Under the pieces are notes generated by a model. The model was not told the origin of the DNA, did no database searches, and was given only the letters and a program-made list of their open reading frames with translations. A stretch of DNA of 64,000 nucleotides from NCBI RefSeq assembly GCF_008386565.1, contig NZ_VUKA01000010.1, positions 1 through 64,000 of the forward strand, read 5' to 3'. Shown here in pieces: positions 6,968 through 16,051 of the stretch (positions within the stretch are counted from its first letter, which is position 1; each line of letters begins with the position of its first letter). The position numbers and the translations under genes were made by a program. Source of the stretch: Teichococcus oryzae (lineage in GTDB: Bacteria > Pseudomonadota > Alphaproteobacteria > Acetobacterales > Acetobacteraceae).

Positions 6968-8874
6968 GCGGCTTCCACCTCGATAAAATGTTTCGGGATT
7001 TGCACGTCACTGATGTCGCAGCGCCAGAAGGCCGCTCCGGGCTCCGCGCCAGCCGGGGGCTTCATGTGCCGGAAGCCCAGCTTCTCGTAATGTCCGGCGA
7101 CCATGGTGTTTTTCGCGGTGGGCCGGTATTCGCCAATCAGCGCGGTCGCGCCGCGTAACCTGGCCTGTCCGGCCAGGATGCCGAGCGTCGCTTCCTCCAC
7201 CTGCCGGCCCAGCACGCGGCAGGACATCAGCCAGGTATCGATCAGCATCTCGCCCGGCGGCAGCGCGGCATCCGGCCGCGCGATGATGACGCTGATCAGC
7301 CCGTTGTCGCCAAAGCGATCCCGCAGCCGGAGCGACAGCATCACCGCGGCGGGGTCGGCCGCGAGACGCTCCGCTTCTGCCGCGGTATAGCGGCGCGTGG
7401 TCAGGTTGAATTGGTTGGTCTTGTTGATCAGCTGCGTCGCGCGCGGCAGTTCGGCCGGGCCCACCGGCTTGGCCGTCATGGTCATTTCGAGGCTTCTGAG
7501 ATAGCCGGGCAAGTCTGTCGCCTGCTCCAACGCTGCGGCGCGCTCGGCATTCAGCGCATAGGCGCGGCTCCGCACGGCATCGTCAGCGGTGAAGGAGGCC
7601 GTTTCGAAATAGGCCGCCGCCGCGATGACCTCGGGGTAGTTCGCCACATCCTCCGGCAGTTCCGGCACTGCCACATCGGGTAGCTCGCGGCGGATGATCT
7701 CGCGCTCGGCCGGGTTGTCATCCACGAAGACCAGGCTGTCGAGCCCGATGTTCAGCGTCCTGGCGATGTGGCGCAGATTGCCGGCCTTGTCGTTCCAGTT
7801 GGCGACGAAGCAGGCGATGTCGCTGCGCTTCAGCGCCATCTCGGGATGGTGGGCGAAAGCGTCCTCGGCGACCTCCGCCGTGTTCTTGCTGCACACCGCC
7901 AGGATGACGCCACGCCGCCCCAGCGCCGCCGCATAGCGCTGCATGGCAAGGAAGGCCTCGCCCGTCGCATTTCCCTGGCCAAGCCGGATGCCCTCCAGCC
8001 CGTCGTCACCGATGACGCCGCCCCACAGGGTATTGTCCAGATCCAGCACCAGGCATTTGCGCGACGTGCCCGCGACCGCGCCGCAGATGGCCGCCAGCGC
8101 CTCCCCGTAGGACGGAGCGAGGAGGGGGCTCACAAGCTGCTTCGCCTGGTGCCAGCGCACCGGATCGGCGAAGCCCGCCGCCAGCCCCGAGCGCGCCGCC
8201 TGCCAAGCGAGGTCGAGCAGCAGCACGCCCTCCTCCCGCGCGGCGCTGCGGATGGCGGCATTCAGACGCTCCGTCACCGCATAAGGGGCAGCGGGCACCA
8301 GGGCCTCGAAGCTTCCAAAGAGTAGCGGCTCGGCAGGCACCAATGTCTGCTGCACCACCTGTGCGCCATAGCGTGCCCTGGCGCGGCGCCAGAGCCTGCG
8401 CAACTCCTCGGTGCGCAGGGCCACTGCGGCGGCAACATCGGCCTCGCTGGCATCCGGCGAAAGCTCGATGCGCGCATCCTCCGCGTCCAGCGCCAGCAGG
8501 ATGAGGTGCGGCGCGAAGCCTGCCAGCGCCGCGTCCTCGCCCAGCAGCACCTGCCGGTACATGCCATAGGGCGCCACATGCACATTCAATGCGAGGCGCC
8601 GCCCCAGGCCACCCACGCGGAGCGCGGGCACCAGATGATCCACCGTGTGCGAAGCCAGGATCGCCAGCCGCAGGGTGGTCAGCCCTGCGCCGGCGCCCTC
8701 CTGCCGGGCGAGTTGAGCCAGCTTGTCAATCCGCCCCGTGGCAGTGAAGTCGCGGCGGAAGCCAGCGAGGCGGATCGCCTCCGCCAGCCGCTCGCCGGCA
8801 TCGGGTAGCTTGCGCGCCGCGCCGATGGCGGCGCCGAGTTCGGGATGCGCAGGCAACCAAGCGAGCTGTTCCAT
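6964..8874 (-). CDS. FkbH-type HAD-IIIC family protein (acyl/glyceryl-ACP loading enzyme)
   Basis: The protein has 636 residues. The N-terminal ~260 residues form the SGNH-like region usual in longer FkbH proteins. At about residues 273-290 'CLVLDLDNTLWGGVIGDDG' is the HAD motif I with both aspartates. 'AVCSKN' and 'VFVDDNPAERE' are motifs II and III. From about residue 480 a GNAT-like domain follows ('DNGLISVIIA', 'CRVLGRQVEE', 'KNTMVAGHYEKLGF'). Studied relatives take the phosphoglyceryl group of 1,3-bisphosphoglycerate, dephosphorylate it and load it on an ACP. I chose ATG 8874, ten bases after the MBOAT stop; a longer frame would overlap the MBOAT gene. The downstream ACP fits the predicted reaction. 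Confidence 0.85.
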   Translation of the reverse strand: MEQLAWLPAHPELGAAIGAARKLPDAGERLAEAIRLAGFRRDFTATGRIDKLAQLARQEGAGAGLTTLRLAILASHTVDHLVPALRVGGLGRRLALNVHVAPYGMYRQVLLGEDAALAGFAPHLILLALDAEDARIELSPDASEADVAAAVALRTEELRRLWRRARARYGAQVVQQTLVPAEPLLFGSFEALVPAAPYAVTERLNAAIRSAAREEGVLLLDLAWQAARSGLAAGFADPVRWHQAKQLVSPLLAPSYGEALAAICGAVAGTSRKCLVLDLDNTLWGGVIGDDGLEGIRLGQGNATGEAFLAMQRYAAALGRRGVILAVCSKNTAEVAEDAFAHHPEMALKRSDIACFVANWNDKAGNLRHIARTLNIGLDSLVFVDDNPAEREIIRRELPDVAVPELPEDVANYPEVIAAAAYFETASFTADDAVRSRAYALNAERAAALEQATDLPGYLRSLEMTMTAKPVGPAELPRATQLINKTNQFNLTTRRYTAAEAERLAADPAAVMLSLRLRDRFGDNGLISVIIARPDAALPPGEMLIDTWLMSCRVLGRQVEEATLGILAGQARLRGATALIGEYRPTAKNTMVAGHYEKLGFRHMKPPAGAEPGAAFWRCDISDVQIPKHFIEVEAA

Positions 8875-8884
8875 GGTCCTTGCC

Positions 8885-10498
8885 TCAGAACTGGAAATAA
8901 AGGAATTCGGTCGGCGCGGCGGACATCGCCTTGGCCATGGCGAAGAAGCCGAGCACACCGATGGCCACGGCAAATCCGACACCCGGCTTCCAGGTGGCGA
9001 AGGGCAGGGCGCGCTGCGCCCAGGCCATGCTTGGCCGCCAGCCCAGGGCGGTGCGGTAATGCCCCATGAATTGCTGCGTGTTCGGAAGAAGCCAGCAGAA
9101 TGCCAGCAACAGCGCAATTTGCAGGCCCAGCACCGGGCGGAAGAATGGTCCTGGCTCCAAGGCGATACCCAGCAATCCGGCCATCGGCTCCACGCCCGGA
9201 ATCCGGGCAAAGGAAGTCGGCAGCATCACGCCGTTCAGTCCCGCCATTCCCTGCAGCATGGTGAAGGCGGCTTCCAGGCTTGGCGCACGGAAGAACACAG
9301 CGCCGATCACCACGCAGAAGAAGGTGAGCGCGACGGCCGGCACCTTGTGGATGGCCTTTTCGCTATCGAGCTTCCATCCCCACTGGGCCTTCAATGCCCG
9401 CCAACCATGCGCGACGACGAGATAGAAGCCATGCAGCAGACCGAAGGCAACGAATTGCCAGCCGGCACCGTGCCACACGCCGGATATGAACATGGTCAGC
9501 AATGTCGGATAGGCGACAAGGGCGAGGAAGGTACCAGGGTCCATCCGGCCGCGCTTGGGCAAAGGCCTGCCTGCCGCCACCCGCCGGCGTGTCACACCCA
9601 GAACGATCGGATTGTATACATAAGCCGTCAGGAAGCGCGTCAACGTCATGTGCCAGCGCGACCAGTAATCGATGACGTTGTGCGCCTTGTAAGGGCTGTT
9701 GAAATTTGACGGCAGGCTGATGCCGAACAGCAGCCCCAGCCCGATCGCCATGTCGGTGTAGCCGGAAAAATCGAAGTAAAGCTGTAGCGCATAGGCCAGG
9801 GCACCGCCCCAGGCATCCAGGAAGGGCAGCGCGGCCCCTGCCTGCGCTGCGGCGAAAACCGGCGCTGCCTCGACGCCCATCGGGTCGGCGAAAACCACCT
9901 TCTTGAACAGGCCGAGCACGAAAAGCGTGACGCCGACGGAAATGTTGTCGGACCGGGGCCGGAAGTTTTCCGGATCGCCGAACTGGGACAGCATCTCGCG
10001 ATGATGGGTGATCGGCCCCGCTATCAGATGCGGAAAGAAGGTGATGAACAGGCAGTAATTGAGAAAGTCATGCTCCACCACCGCGCCATCATGCGCATCC
10101 GAAAGATAGGCGATCTGCTGAAAGGTGAAGAAGGAGATGGCCAAGGGCAGGACGATGCTCGGCGCTTCCCAGCCCAGCCCGAAGGCATCCTCCGCTGCGC
10201 CGATCAGGAAGCCGGTGTACTTGTAGAAACCCAGCAGCAGCAGGTTGGCAGCGATGCCGAGGCCCAGAACCAGCCGTGACGGGCGCTTCAGCAGGTATCC
10301 GCCCAGCAGATAGTTGAAGGCGATGCTGCCCAACAGGAGCGGCAGGTACTGGGGATCCCACCAGCCATAGAAGACCAGGGACGCCAGGGTCAGCCACAGC
10401 CCGGCCAGCCTTTGCCGTCCGTTGCCGGCGAACAGAAAAAATCCGAGGAGCACTATGGGCAGGAAGCCGGTGATGAAGATGGCAGAATTGAACAGCAT
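8885..10498 (-). CDS. MBOAT-family O-acyltransferase (AlgI/DltB-like)
   Basis: This 537-residue polytopic membrane protein has about eleven hydrophobic segments. The MBOAT hallmarks are 'ISFFTFQQIAYLSDAHDG', 'FFPHLIAGPITHH', 'QLYFDFSGYTDMAIGLGLLFGI', 'NSPYKAHNVIDYWSRWHMTL', and the catalytic histidine in 'SGVWHGAGWQF' (His343). The family moves acyl groups across the inner membrane to sugars or polymers outside. It is the first gene of the MBOAT-FkbH-ACP-SGNH operon, so its donor is probably the acyl group carried by that ACP. The acceptor glycan is not encoded beside it and remains unknown. Confidence 0.9.
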   Translation of the reverse strand: MLFNSAIFITGFLPIVLLGFFLFAGNGRQRLAGLWLTLASLVFYGWWDPQYLPLLLGSIAFNYLLGGYLLKRPSRLVLGLGIAANLLLLGFYKYTGFLIGAAEDAFGLGWEAPSIVLPLAISFFTFQQIAYLSDAHDGAVVEHDFLNYCLFITFFPHLIAGPITHHREMLSQFGDPENFRPRSDNISVGVTLFVLGLFKKVVFADPMGVEAAPVFAAAQAGAALPFLDAWGGALAYALQLYFDFSGYTDMAIGLGLLFGISLPSNFNSPYKAHNVIDYWSRWHMTLTRFLTAYVYNPIVLGVTRRRVAAGRPLPKRGRMDPGTFLALVAYPTLLTMFISGVWHGAGWQFVAFGLLHGFYLVVAHGWRALKAQWGWKLDSEKAIHKVPAVALTFFCVVIGAVFFRAPSLEAAFTMLQGMAGLNGVMLPTSFARIPGVEPMAGLLGIALEPGPFFRPVLGLQIALLLAFCWLLPNTQQFMGHYRTALGWRPSMAWAQRALPFATWKPGVGFAVAIGVLGFFAMAKAMSAAPTEFLYFQF

Positions 10499-11277
10499 AC
10501 TGGAGACGTCCTATCGTCCAGACATCTGCTGTGACTTTGGCAGGCCCTGAAGCTGTGTCGGCAGCCTCAGAAATGGTCCCGGGCAGCCGCGTCTCGCCTT
10601 TCCAGCAAAGACGCTTGCCTCAAGCCCCTGGCTTCAACGATCAGCACATCCCGATTGCAGAGAATGCCGATGATGAAGCGCGCCAGAAATTCCTTTCTGT
10701 ACAACACAACGGAAATCTCGGGCGAACCGGGCAGGAGACCGGGACGACTTCAAATCAGGTCAACCACAGTCACGCATGGCATACTGCATTCACGTGTTGC
10801 AGTAGAGCTCCATGTCTCAGGCGTTGTCCGGCGGATCGGCGGCCGGAAGAGCCACCCGGGTTTTCACCGGGTCCGGGGTGCGTACCAAAATGTCTAAAAG
10901 ATGTTTCAGGTTGAAGCAATCATGCAGAACTTCACATGGATGAGATTGATATTTTTAATTATCTGTAATCTCGCCGATGGCGCCCCTGTCTGAAGTTCAA
11001 GCAGTAAAACAGCTGGCGCGAAGTCTCCCCCTTTGTTCGTTGGGTTTCGGGACCGACAGGGCGCGGCAGCTGGCATCGTTGCCGTTCCACCTGTTGCCTG
11101 GCGCATCCGGCGCACAGGCCCACCATCATACCGACTGGCTGGACAGCCGCGCCCTGCTGGATCTATTTGCGGCCCGAACAATCCGAGATGGTGAAGCGGC
11201 CTGGCTTTGCGACAACCGCAACACGACCTGGGCCAGGAGGCAAACTTCTTGAGCAACTGCAAGGCAAGCCCGTGAAG
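10499..11277. other. Intergenic region without a supported gene
   Basis: This 779-base divergent region between the MBOAT operon and the HPP-CBS gene has no reading frame with recognisable protein features in either direction. An AT-rich patch near 10940-10970 stands out from the GC-rich surroundings and could hold promoters for the plus-strand gene. I found no convincing -35/-10 pair, terminator or repeat. Confidence 0.4.
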
Positions 11278-12465
11278 ATGCGGGCGCCCGTTTGGCTACG
11301 TGGCTTCTGGCCCACGCCGATGACCGTCAGCATAACGGAAAGGCTGCGCGGCTGTTTGGGAGCTGTGAGCGGCCTTCTGCTGACCGGCCTTGCCTCAGCC
11401 GCCATCAACGGAAACTGGTCCACACCGTCCATGCTCATTGCTCCGCTGGGCGCATCGGCCGTCCTGCTGTTCGCGGTGCCGGCCAGTCCGCTCGCGCAAC
11501 CCTGGTCCATTGTTGGCGGCAACACCGTTTCTGCGCTGATCGGGGTGACTTGCGCACAGCTGATAGGCGATCCGCTTTTCGCCGCCCCTCTCGCAGTGTC
11601 CCTCGCGATCGGTGCAATGTTCGCCCTGCGGTGCCTGCACCCACCGGGAGGAGCCATTGCCTTGACCGCCGTTCTTGGCGGGCCGGCGGTGACCTCGGCC
11701 GGGTACGAGTTCGTTCTTCTTCCCGTGGGGCTTGGCTCATTGCTGCTGATGGCGACGGCGCTGGTCTTCAACAATGCGACCCGGCGGCCTTATCCGCATT
11801 CTCACCAGGCCCGTCCCTCTCATTCACACCTCACCACGGACGGAAAGCCCACGGAGCGCCTCGGCGTCAGTGCGGAGGATCTGGATGCTGCCCTGCGGCA
11901 GCATGATGAATTCCTAGACATCAGCCGCGACGATCTTGGAGAACTGGTGCAGGAAGCGGAGATGCGGGCTTACCGCCGCCGCTTCGGCCAGATCACCTGC
12001 GCAGACATCATGTCGCGCGATGTTGTCACCGCGCGACCCGACATGCCCCTGCGGGAAGCCTGGGCGCTGTTGCGCCGGCATGACATCAGGGCCCTTCCCG
12101 TGATTGACGCGGATCAGCGGGTGACCGGCATGATTTCCGAAGCTGACCTTCTGGCCGTAGTGGAAAACGGCAAGCTTGAGGGAAGGGAGGCCTGGTTTCT
12201 CCGCCTGGTCCGGCCCGGGAAGTTCTCCGCGGGACCGCCGCGGGTCGTGGGGCAGGTCATGCCACGTGGCATCCCCACCGTGACGGAAGGCATGCATGCC
12301 GTGGAGTTGGTGCCGTTGATGGCCGATAAGGGGCTGCGTCATGTTGTGGTTGTCGACCAACAACAACGGCTGGCGGGGATCATTTCCCAGGCGGATCTTA
12401 TCGCCGCGCTTTACCGCGGCCGCCTTGAGGAACAAGGCGCGGGGGCAGGCAGGCAGGCAGCCTAG
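11278..12465 (+). CDS. HPP-family membrane protein with tandem CBS domains
   Basis: The protein has about 395 residues. Residues ~20-170 hold four to five membrane segments of the HPP family, named for the 'LRCLHPPGGAIALTAVLGG' motif seen here. After a linker rich in His and Ser, two CBS domains follow: 'ITCADIMSRDVVTARPDMPLREAWALLRRHDIRALPV' and 'VMPRGIPTVTEGMHAVELVPLMADKGLRHVVVVDQ'. HPP proteins are related to nitrite transporters, and CBS pairs usually sense adenine nucleotides, so an energy-regulated channel or transporter is plausible. ATG 11278 is chosen because it begins just before the hydrophobic region; GTG 11272 is an alternative. It is monocistronic and convergent with the toxin-antitoxin pair. 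Confidence 0.8.
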   Translation: MRAPVWLRGFWPTPMTVSITERLRGCLGAVSGLLLTGLASAAINGNWSTPSMLIAPLGASAVLLFAVPASPLAQPWSIVGGNTVSALIGVTCAQLIGDPLFAAPLAVSLAIGAMFALRCLHPPGGAIALTAVLGGPAVTSAGYEFVLLPVGLGSLLLMATALVFNNATRRPYPHSHQARPSHSHLTTDGKPTERLGVSAEDLDAALRQHDEFLDISRDDLGELVQEAEMRAYRRRFGQITCADIMSRDVVTARPDMPLREAWALLRRHDIRALPVIDADQRVTGMISEADLLAVVENGKLEGREAWFLRLVRPGKFSAGPPRVVGQVMPRGIPTVTEGMHAVELVPLMADKGLRHVVVVDQQQRLAGIISQADLIAALYRGRLEEQGAGAGRQAA

Positions 12466-12486
12466 GCGGCGGGTTGTTCGGGGCGC

Positions 12487-13161
12487 CTATCGGTCGTTCA
12501 GCTTCACCATCCGGATCTGGGGCGAGGTGGCCTGGACCGCGATCCGCCAGTGATCGGTCTGGATCACCTTGAGGACATTCCGGGGCCGGTGGGCAACGAT
12601 GTTGACGCCGCCCCGGTGCCGCACGCTGTCATAGATGATGCCTGCTCCACCGGAGGCGCGGATATGCTCCCCCAGGGCCTGGGACGCCACATAGCTGCCG
12701 GGATGGTAGATATCGGCCCGGTCATCCTGTCGGCGGCGGATGTCGAGATAGGAACCCGCGAGTTCCGCCGTGTAGGTGCGATAGTCGCGCGCCAGGACGG
12801 CCCTGCCGGTCGCCACGGCCTCGCGGCGCAGATGGTGGGCGACCTCGAAGGCAGCCGTGCGCAGGGCGGCCGCGGCGTACCAGGCACCCAGATCCGGCCC
12901 GTTGAAGCGCGCGCCCGCAGGCGGAGCATGCAGAAACGTTGCCATCACGACGCTGGAATTCGGTCGTCCGTAGACCCACTCCTTCTCGGGGAGCCGCCGT
13001 AGCCGCTCCTCCACCAGCCGATCATTGGTCCATCCGACAAGCTCCATGACAGCCGCGACATCGGCGGCGGTCGCCACGCTGTCAAAAAGGCCGATCGGCG
13101 GGAATTTGGAAGGGATGAGCCGGTAGGTCGGCGCCGGTGCCGCCGAGAACATGTCACTCAA
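12487..13161 (-). CDS. RES-domain toxin (NAD+ phosphorylase/ADP-ribosyl-type)
   Basis: This 224-residue protein has the RES family pattern. An N-terminal 'TYRLIPSKFPPIGLFDSVATAAD' supplies the conserved Arg. A central 'FNGPDLGAWYAAAALRTAAFEVAHH' supplies the Trp-Tyr-Ala and Glu. A C-terminal 'ASGGAGIIYDSVRHRGGVNIVAHRP' supplies the Ser-Val-Arg region. RES toxins degrade or transfer NAD+ and stop growth unless neutralised by an Xre/DUF2384 antitoxin. Its start overlaps the antitoxin stop by four bases (ATGA), the usual antitoxin-first order. It ends 21 bases from the convergent HPP-CBS gene. Confidence 0.85.
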   Translation of the reverse strand: MSDMFSAAPAPTYRLIPSKFPPIGLFDSVATAADVAAVMELVGWTNDRLVEERLRRLPEKEWVYGRPNSSVVMATFLHAPPAGARFNGPDLGAWYAAAALRTAAFEVAHHLRREAVATGRAVLARDYRTYTAELAGSYLDIRRRQDDRADIYHPGSYVASQALGEHIRASGGAGIIYDSVRHRGGVNIVAHRPRNVLKVIQTDHWRIAVQATSPQIRMVKLNDR

Positions 13162-13688
13162 GAGATGACGAGGTCCTCGTCCCGGTATGGCTGGAAATCC
13201 CCGTCCAGCGCCGCCATCGATTCCATGTAGATGCCGCCGCGCGCCGCATCGAGGAAGCGCCGGACCGCCATCAGCCCATCCTGGGTGCCGCTCGTCACCA
13301 GATCGAGTGGCCGGTGCCCTCCGAAGATGGTGGCATGATGGGGTGTCTTGAGCCAGGCGATCCCTTCCCGCTCGCTGCCATGCAGAAGAACGAGAGCCTG
13401 GTGGATGCCGAGCAGGGCTGAGATGCGGGTCAGGATGTCCACATCCAGGGTCAGCTCACCATGCTCCCGGGCGGTCTTGGCCCATTTGTGGAAGGTCGAG
13501 CGAGCAGGGCAGCCCAGGATCAGGAGCCGCTGGCCTTCATCGAGGCCCCACAGGTCGGCGATAGCTAGGAAGGTGCGCATCCCGGGCGCGCTCAGACGCT
13601 TCCGGTTCCCTGGCAGGAACCTGCCCCGGTCAAGGCGGGCAAGCCCCTCGGCGGCAGGCTGGCCCACGACACGCGAAGCTTCGGACAT
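13158..13688 (-). CDS. Xre/MbcA/ParS-type (DUF2384) antitoxin
   Basis: This 176-residue protein has an Xre-like N-terminal helical region ('MRTFLAIADLWGLDEGQRLLILGCPARSTFHKWAK'). Its C-terminal toxin-binding domain has the family pattern ending 'IFGGHRPLDLVTSGTQDGLMAVRRFLDAARGG'. It should bind the RES toxin and repress the operon promoter. A strong promoter with an internal palindrome lies immediately upstream (13715-13743). Cognate pairing is supported by gene order and the four-base overlap. Confidence 0.85.
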   Translation of the reverse strand: MSEASRVVGQPAAEGLARLDRGRFLPGNRKRLSAPGMRTFLAIADLWGLDEGQRLLILGCPARSTFHKWAKTAREHGELTLDVDILTRISALLGIHQALVLLHGSEREGIAWLKTPHHATIFGGHRPLDLVTSGTQDGLMAVRRFLDAARGGIYMESMAALDGDFQPYRDEDLVIS

Positions 13689-13714
13689 TGTGGCCCCCCC
13701 ATTCGTCTTGAAAT

Positions 13715-13743
13715 GGATTATGTCCCGAACGAGACTTTGTCAA
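13715..13743 (-). promoter_or_regulatory. Promoter and candidate operator of the Xre/RES operon
   Basis: On the minus strand a consensus TTGACA (13743-13738) is followed after 17 bases by TAATCC (13720-13715). The spacer holds an imperfect palindrome, GTCCCGAACGAGAC (13722-13735), which is where an autoregulating antitoxin would be expected to bind. Confidence 0.5.
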
Positions 13744-13950
13744 CCGATCAAAGGTGGCTGGGTTGCGTAAGGCAGTGCGAAGCCTTGTTGTGAACCCCGG
13801 CATGAAGGTGCCATCTGCCTCCGGTCTTCCCGAAACCGGCAACCGGCCTGTAGGGTTCCATCCAGCGAGGGTGGTTCCAGAAGCCCGGCCGTTTCTGTGA
13901 AGTTCGGCCTGGCTGCCCGAAGCCCGTAGATCGATAGGATCCTGTCGCCG

Positions 13951-15585
13951 ATGAGCACACGTCTGCCGGCCTGCCTGTTGGGCCTGACGCTGTTGCAAGG
14001 ATCGGGCGTGGCTCCGTTGTTGCCGGCGACACTGGTTTTGTCGGCCGCCACTGCCGCGTTCAGCACCCCGGCGGAGGCACGTCCCCGCTCCAGCGGCGGG
14101 TATTCGCGTCCGGGCGGTTCCTATCGGACGCCATCCGTTGGCGGGTCAGGCGGTTATTCGAGGCCGCGCACCCCTTCTTCCGGCGGCTATGCCTTGCCCC
14201 GCTCCGGCGGGGCAAACATGCCTCATGGTGGCGGAGCGTCGGCCGGGGATCGCAGCTACAATCGTTCCCAGGCTGCGGACGCCCTGCGCCGGATGCGGGA
14301 AAGCCAGGCAGCGACCGAGCGCGCGGCACGCCCGGCACCGGCCCCGGTTCCATCCAGGGGAGGCGGCTCCTATGGCGGGGGGTACAGCACGGCCCCGGGC
14401 ACCAGCTACGGCGGATGGTACCGGGACCGGGGCTGGAGCGTTCCAGGCCCGGTTCTCACCGGCCCACGCAACTTTGGCGTCTGGGATGCGGCCTTCCTGT
14501 GGTTCCTGTTCAGCACGCTGAACCGCCCCGGCCATTCCGACTTCTTCCGCAACCATCAGGATGACCCCGGCTACCGGGAATGGCGGCAGGAAGCCGAGCG
14601 CCGCGCCCAGAACGATGCCGAGACCCGCGCCCGGCTCGAGGAACTGGACCGCCGGATCGCCGAAGGCGGCGATCAGCCTCGCGATCCCGATTACCTGCCC
14701 CCTGGCATCCCGGCCGAGATCGCCACGGGCAGCGAGGGAGCGGGCCTGCCCGATCGCCGCACTCCCAGCTTGGCCGAAGCGGGGCGGGCGGGTGGCGATG
14801 GCGGGCTGGCCACGGTTGGCGGCGTGGTGTTGATCGGCGGCGGCCTCCTGGCCGTGCTGGCCTGGCGCCGCCGTGGCGGGGGGCGGGGCGGGGCAGCAGG
14901 AGGCGCAGGCGGGATGGGAACAGGTGGCACACTCGCCAGCGCGGCCGGCATGCTGCGCCACAAGGCATCTGGTCAGGGCTACGCGCCTTCCCGCTTCCGG
15001 GTCGGCATGACCCTTACACTGGATCCGGCGCCATTCCTGCTGGCGGCCGGGTCCACCCATGTTTCCAATCCCCCTGGCGCCGGAGGCACGGTCAGCGTCG
15101 AGGAGGTCGGCCGGATCGGCGGCGATGTTCCGGGCGGGATGGTGCGCCTCTACCTCCCGGGAAGCAGGGCCATGCTGCAGCTTCACCTTGGCCATCATAA
15201 TGAACCGGATGAGTGCCGTTATTTCGCGCCGCTGGACGAGGTGACCCCGGCCGATGAGGCGGAATGGGGCGCGTGGCTGGACCCGCGGGAGGGCATGATC
15301 GGCTGGCCTGAGTTCCAGACGCGGGACGGCAGGCTTTATGCCCGCGCCTGGTCGCCCGGCCAGTCCCGCATCCAGCCGCGCCAACTGACGGAGGAAGTCG
15401 AATCCACCTCGGGGCGCCGGACTGTCAGCAGCCAGGCCATGCTCTACGCCGCCCCCACAGGCCTGGCTGCCCCCGCGCCGCAAACGGAATACATCATTGT
15501 CTCCGCCATCGAGGATGGCGGGCAGGCCTGGGTCGAGATCCGCGCCGGTCTCGACATCAACCCGGCCTCCCTGTCACTGGCCTGA
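13951..15585 (+). CDS. yjfK: YjfK-like DUF2491 family protein
   Basis: The protein has 544 residues. The N-terminus carries a signal-like hydrophobic stretch (residues 8-42), followed by a long Gly/Ser/Arg/Pro-rich low-complexity region (about 45-150). A membrane segment 'TVGGVVLIGGGLLAVLAW' sits near residue 295. The C-terminal ~220 residues are the DUF2491 domain, including 'RFRVGMTLTLDPAPFLLAAGSTHV' and 'YIIVSAIEDGGQAWVEIRAGLDI'. E. coli YjfK has only the C-terminal domain, so the N-terminal half is an addition. It is followed by yjfL- and yjfJ-like genes with short gaps, as in the enterobacterial yjf cluster. The molecular function is unknown; an envelope role is inferred. Confidence 0.75.
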   Translation: MSTRLPACLLGLTLLQGSGVAPLLPATLVLSAATAAFSTPAEARPRSSGGYSRPGGSYRTPSVGGSGGYSRPRTPSSGGYALPRSGGANMPHGGGASAGDRSYNRSQAADALRRMRESQAATERAARPAPAPVPSRGGGSYGGGYSTAPGTSYGGWYRDRGWSVPGPVLTGPRNFGVWDAAFLWFLFSTLNRPGHSDFFRNHQDDPGYREWRQEAERRAQNDAETRARLEELDRRIAEGGDQPRDPDYLPPGIPAEIATGSEGAGLPDRRTPSLAEAGRAGGDGGLATVGGVVLIGGGLLAVLAWRRRGGGRGGAAGGAGGMGTGGTLASAAGMLRHKASGQGYAPSRFRVGMTLTLDPAPFLLAAGSTHVSNPPGAGGTVSVEEVGRIGGDVPGGMVRLYLPGSRAMLQLHLGHHNEPDECRYFAPLDEVTPADEAEWGAWLDPREGMIGWPEFQTRDGRLYARAWSPGQSRIQPRQLTEEVESTSGRRTVSSQAMLYAAPTGLAAPAPQTEYIIVSAIEDGGQAWVEIRAGLDINPASLSLA

Positions 15586-15618
15586 ACCACCCGCAGCGCG
15601 AAGGACGAAGCGACAATC

Positions 15619-16032
15619 ATGGATTTGATCCTCGGCACCTTGCAGGCGGGCCTGCCCGTTCTCGTCACGCAACTCGCATTGACACTGGGCCTGTTCGCCC
15701 TGGGCGTGGCGGCCTACATGGCCATCACGCCCTTTCACGAGATGCGGCTGATCCGCGCCGGCAACCCTGCCGCCGGCATCGTGCTGGCGGGCAGCATGGT
15801 GGCGCTGGCCATCCCGCTGGCGGCCACCCTCGCGACCAGCCGCTTCACGCTCGACATCCTGATCTGGGGCCTGGTCGCGCTGGTGCTGCAACTGCTTACC
15901 TTCGTGATTGCCACGCTGCTGATCCGGGGCCTGCGCGCCATGATCGAGGCCGGCAATGTTGCCGCCGCCTGGTTGCTGATGGGCGTGCAGATCGCCGTGG
16001 CGCTGCTCAATGCCGGCGCCATGGCCGGCTAG
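15619..16032 (+). CDS. yjfL: YjfL-like DUF350 inner-membrane protein
   Basis: This 137-residue protein has four membrane segments (about residues 8-35, 52-72, 82-105 and 112-135), the DUF350 layout. A conserved-looking 'ITPFHEMRLIRAGNPAAGIVLAGSMVALAIPL' joins the first two. It sits 33 bases after yjfK and 19 bases before yjfJ, so the three genes probably form one transcript. DUF350 proteins are paired with PspA-like proteins in several bacteria, which points to membrane maintenance. No catalytic residues are apparent. Confidence 0.8.
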   Translation: MDLILGTLQAGLPVLVTQLALTLGLFALGVAAYMAITPFHEMRLIRAGNPAAGIVLAGSMVALAIPLAATLATSRFTLDILIWGLVALVLQLLTFVIATLLIRGLRAMIEAGNVAAAWLLMGVQIAVALLNAGAMAG

Positions 16033-16051
16033 CGGAACAACGGAAAGGGAG

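Noticed and set aside
10531-10914. 127-codon plus-strand frame upstream of the HPP-CBS gene
   Set aside because: No ribosome site, no hydrophobic or domain pattern, and residue use unlike neighbouring genes.
14146-15483. Long minus-strand reading frame (445 codons) opposite the yjfK-like gene
   Set aside because: It is antisense to a gene with clear domains and its residue make-up (Arg/Gly/Ala/Pro-rich, no motifs) is what the opposite strand of GC-rich DNA gives.
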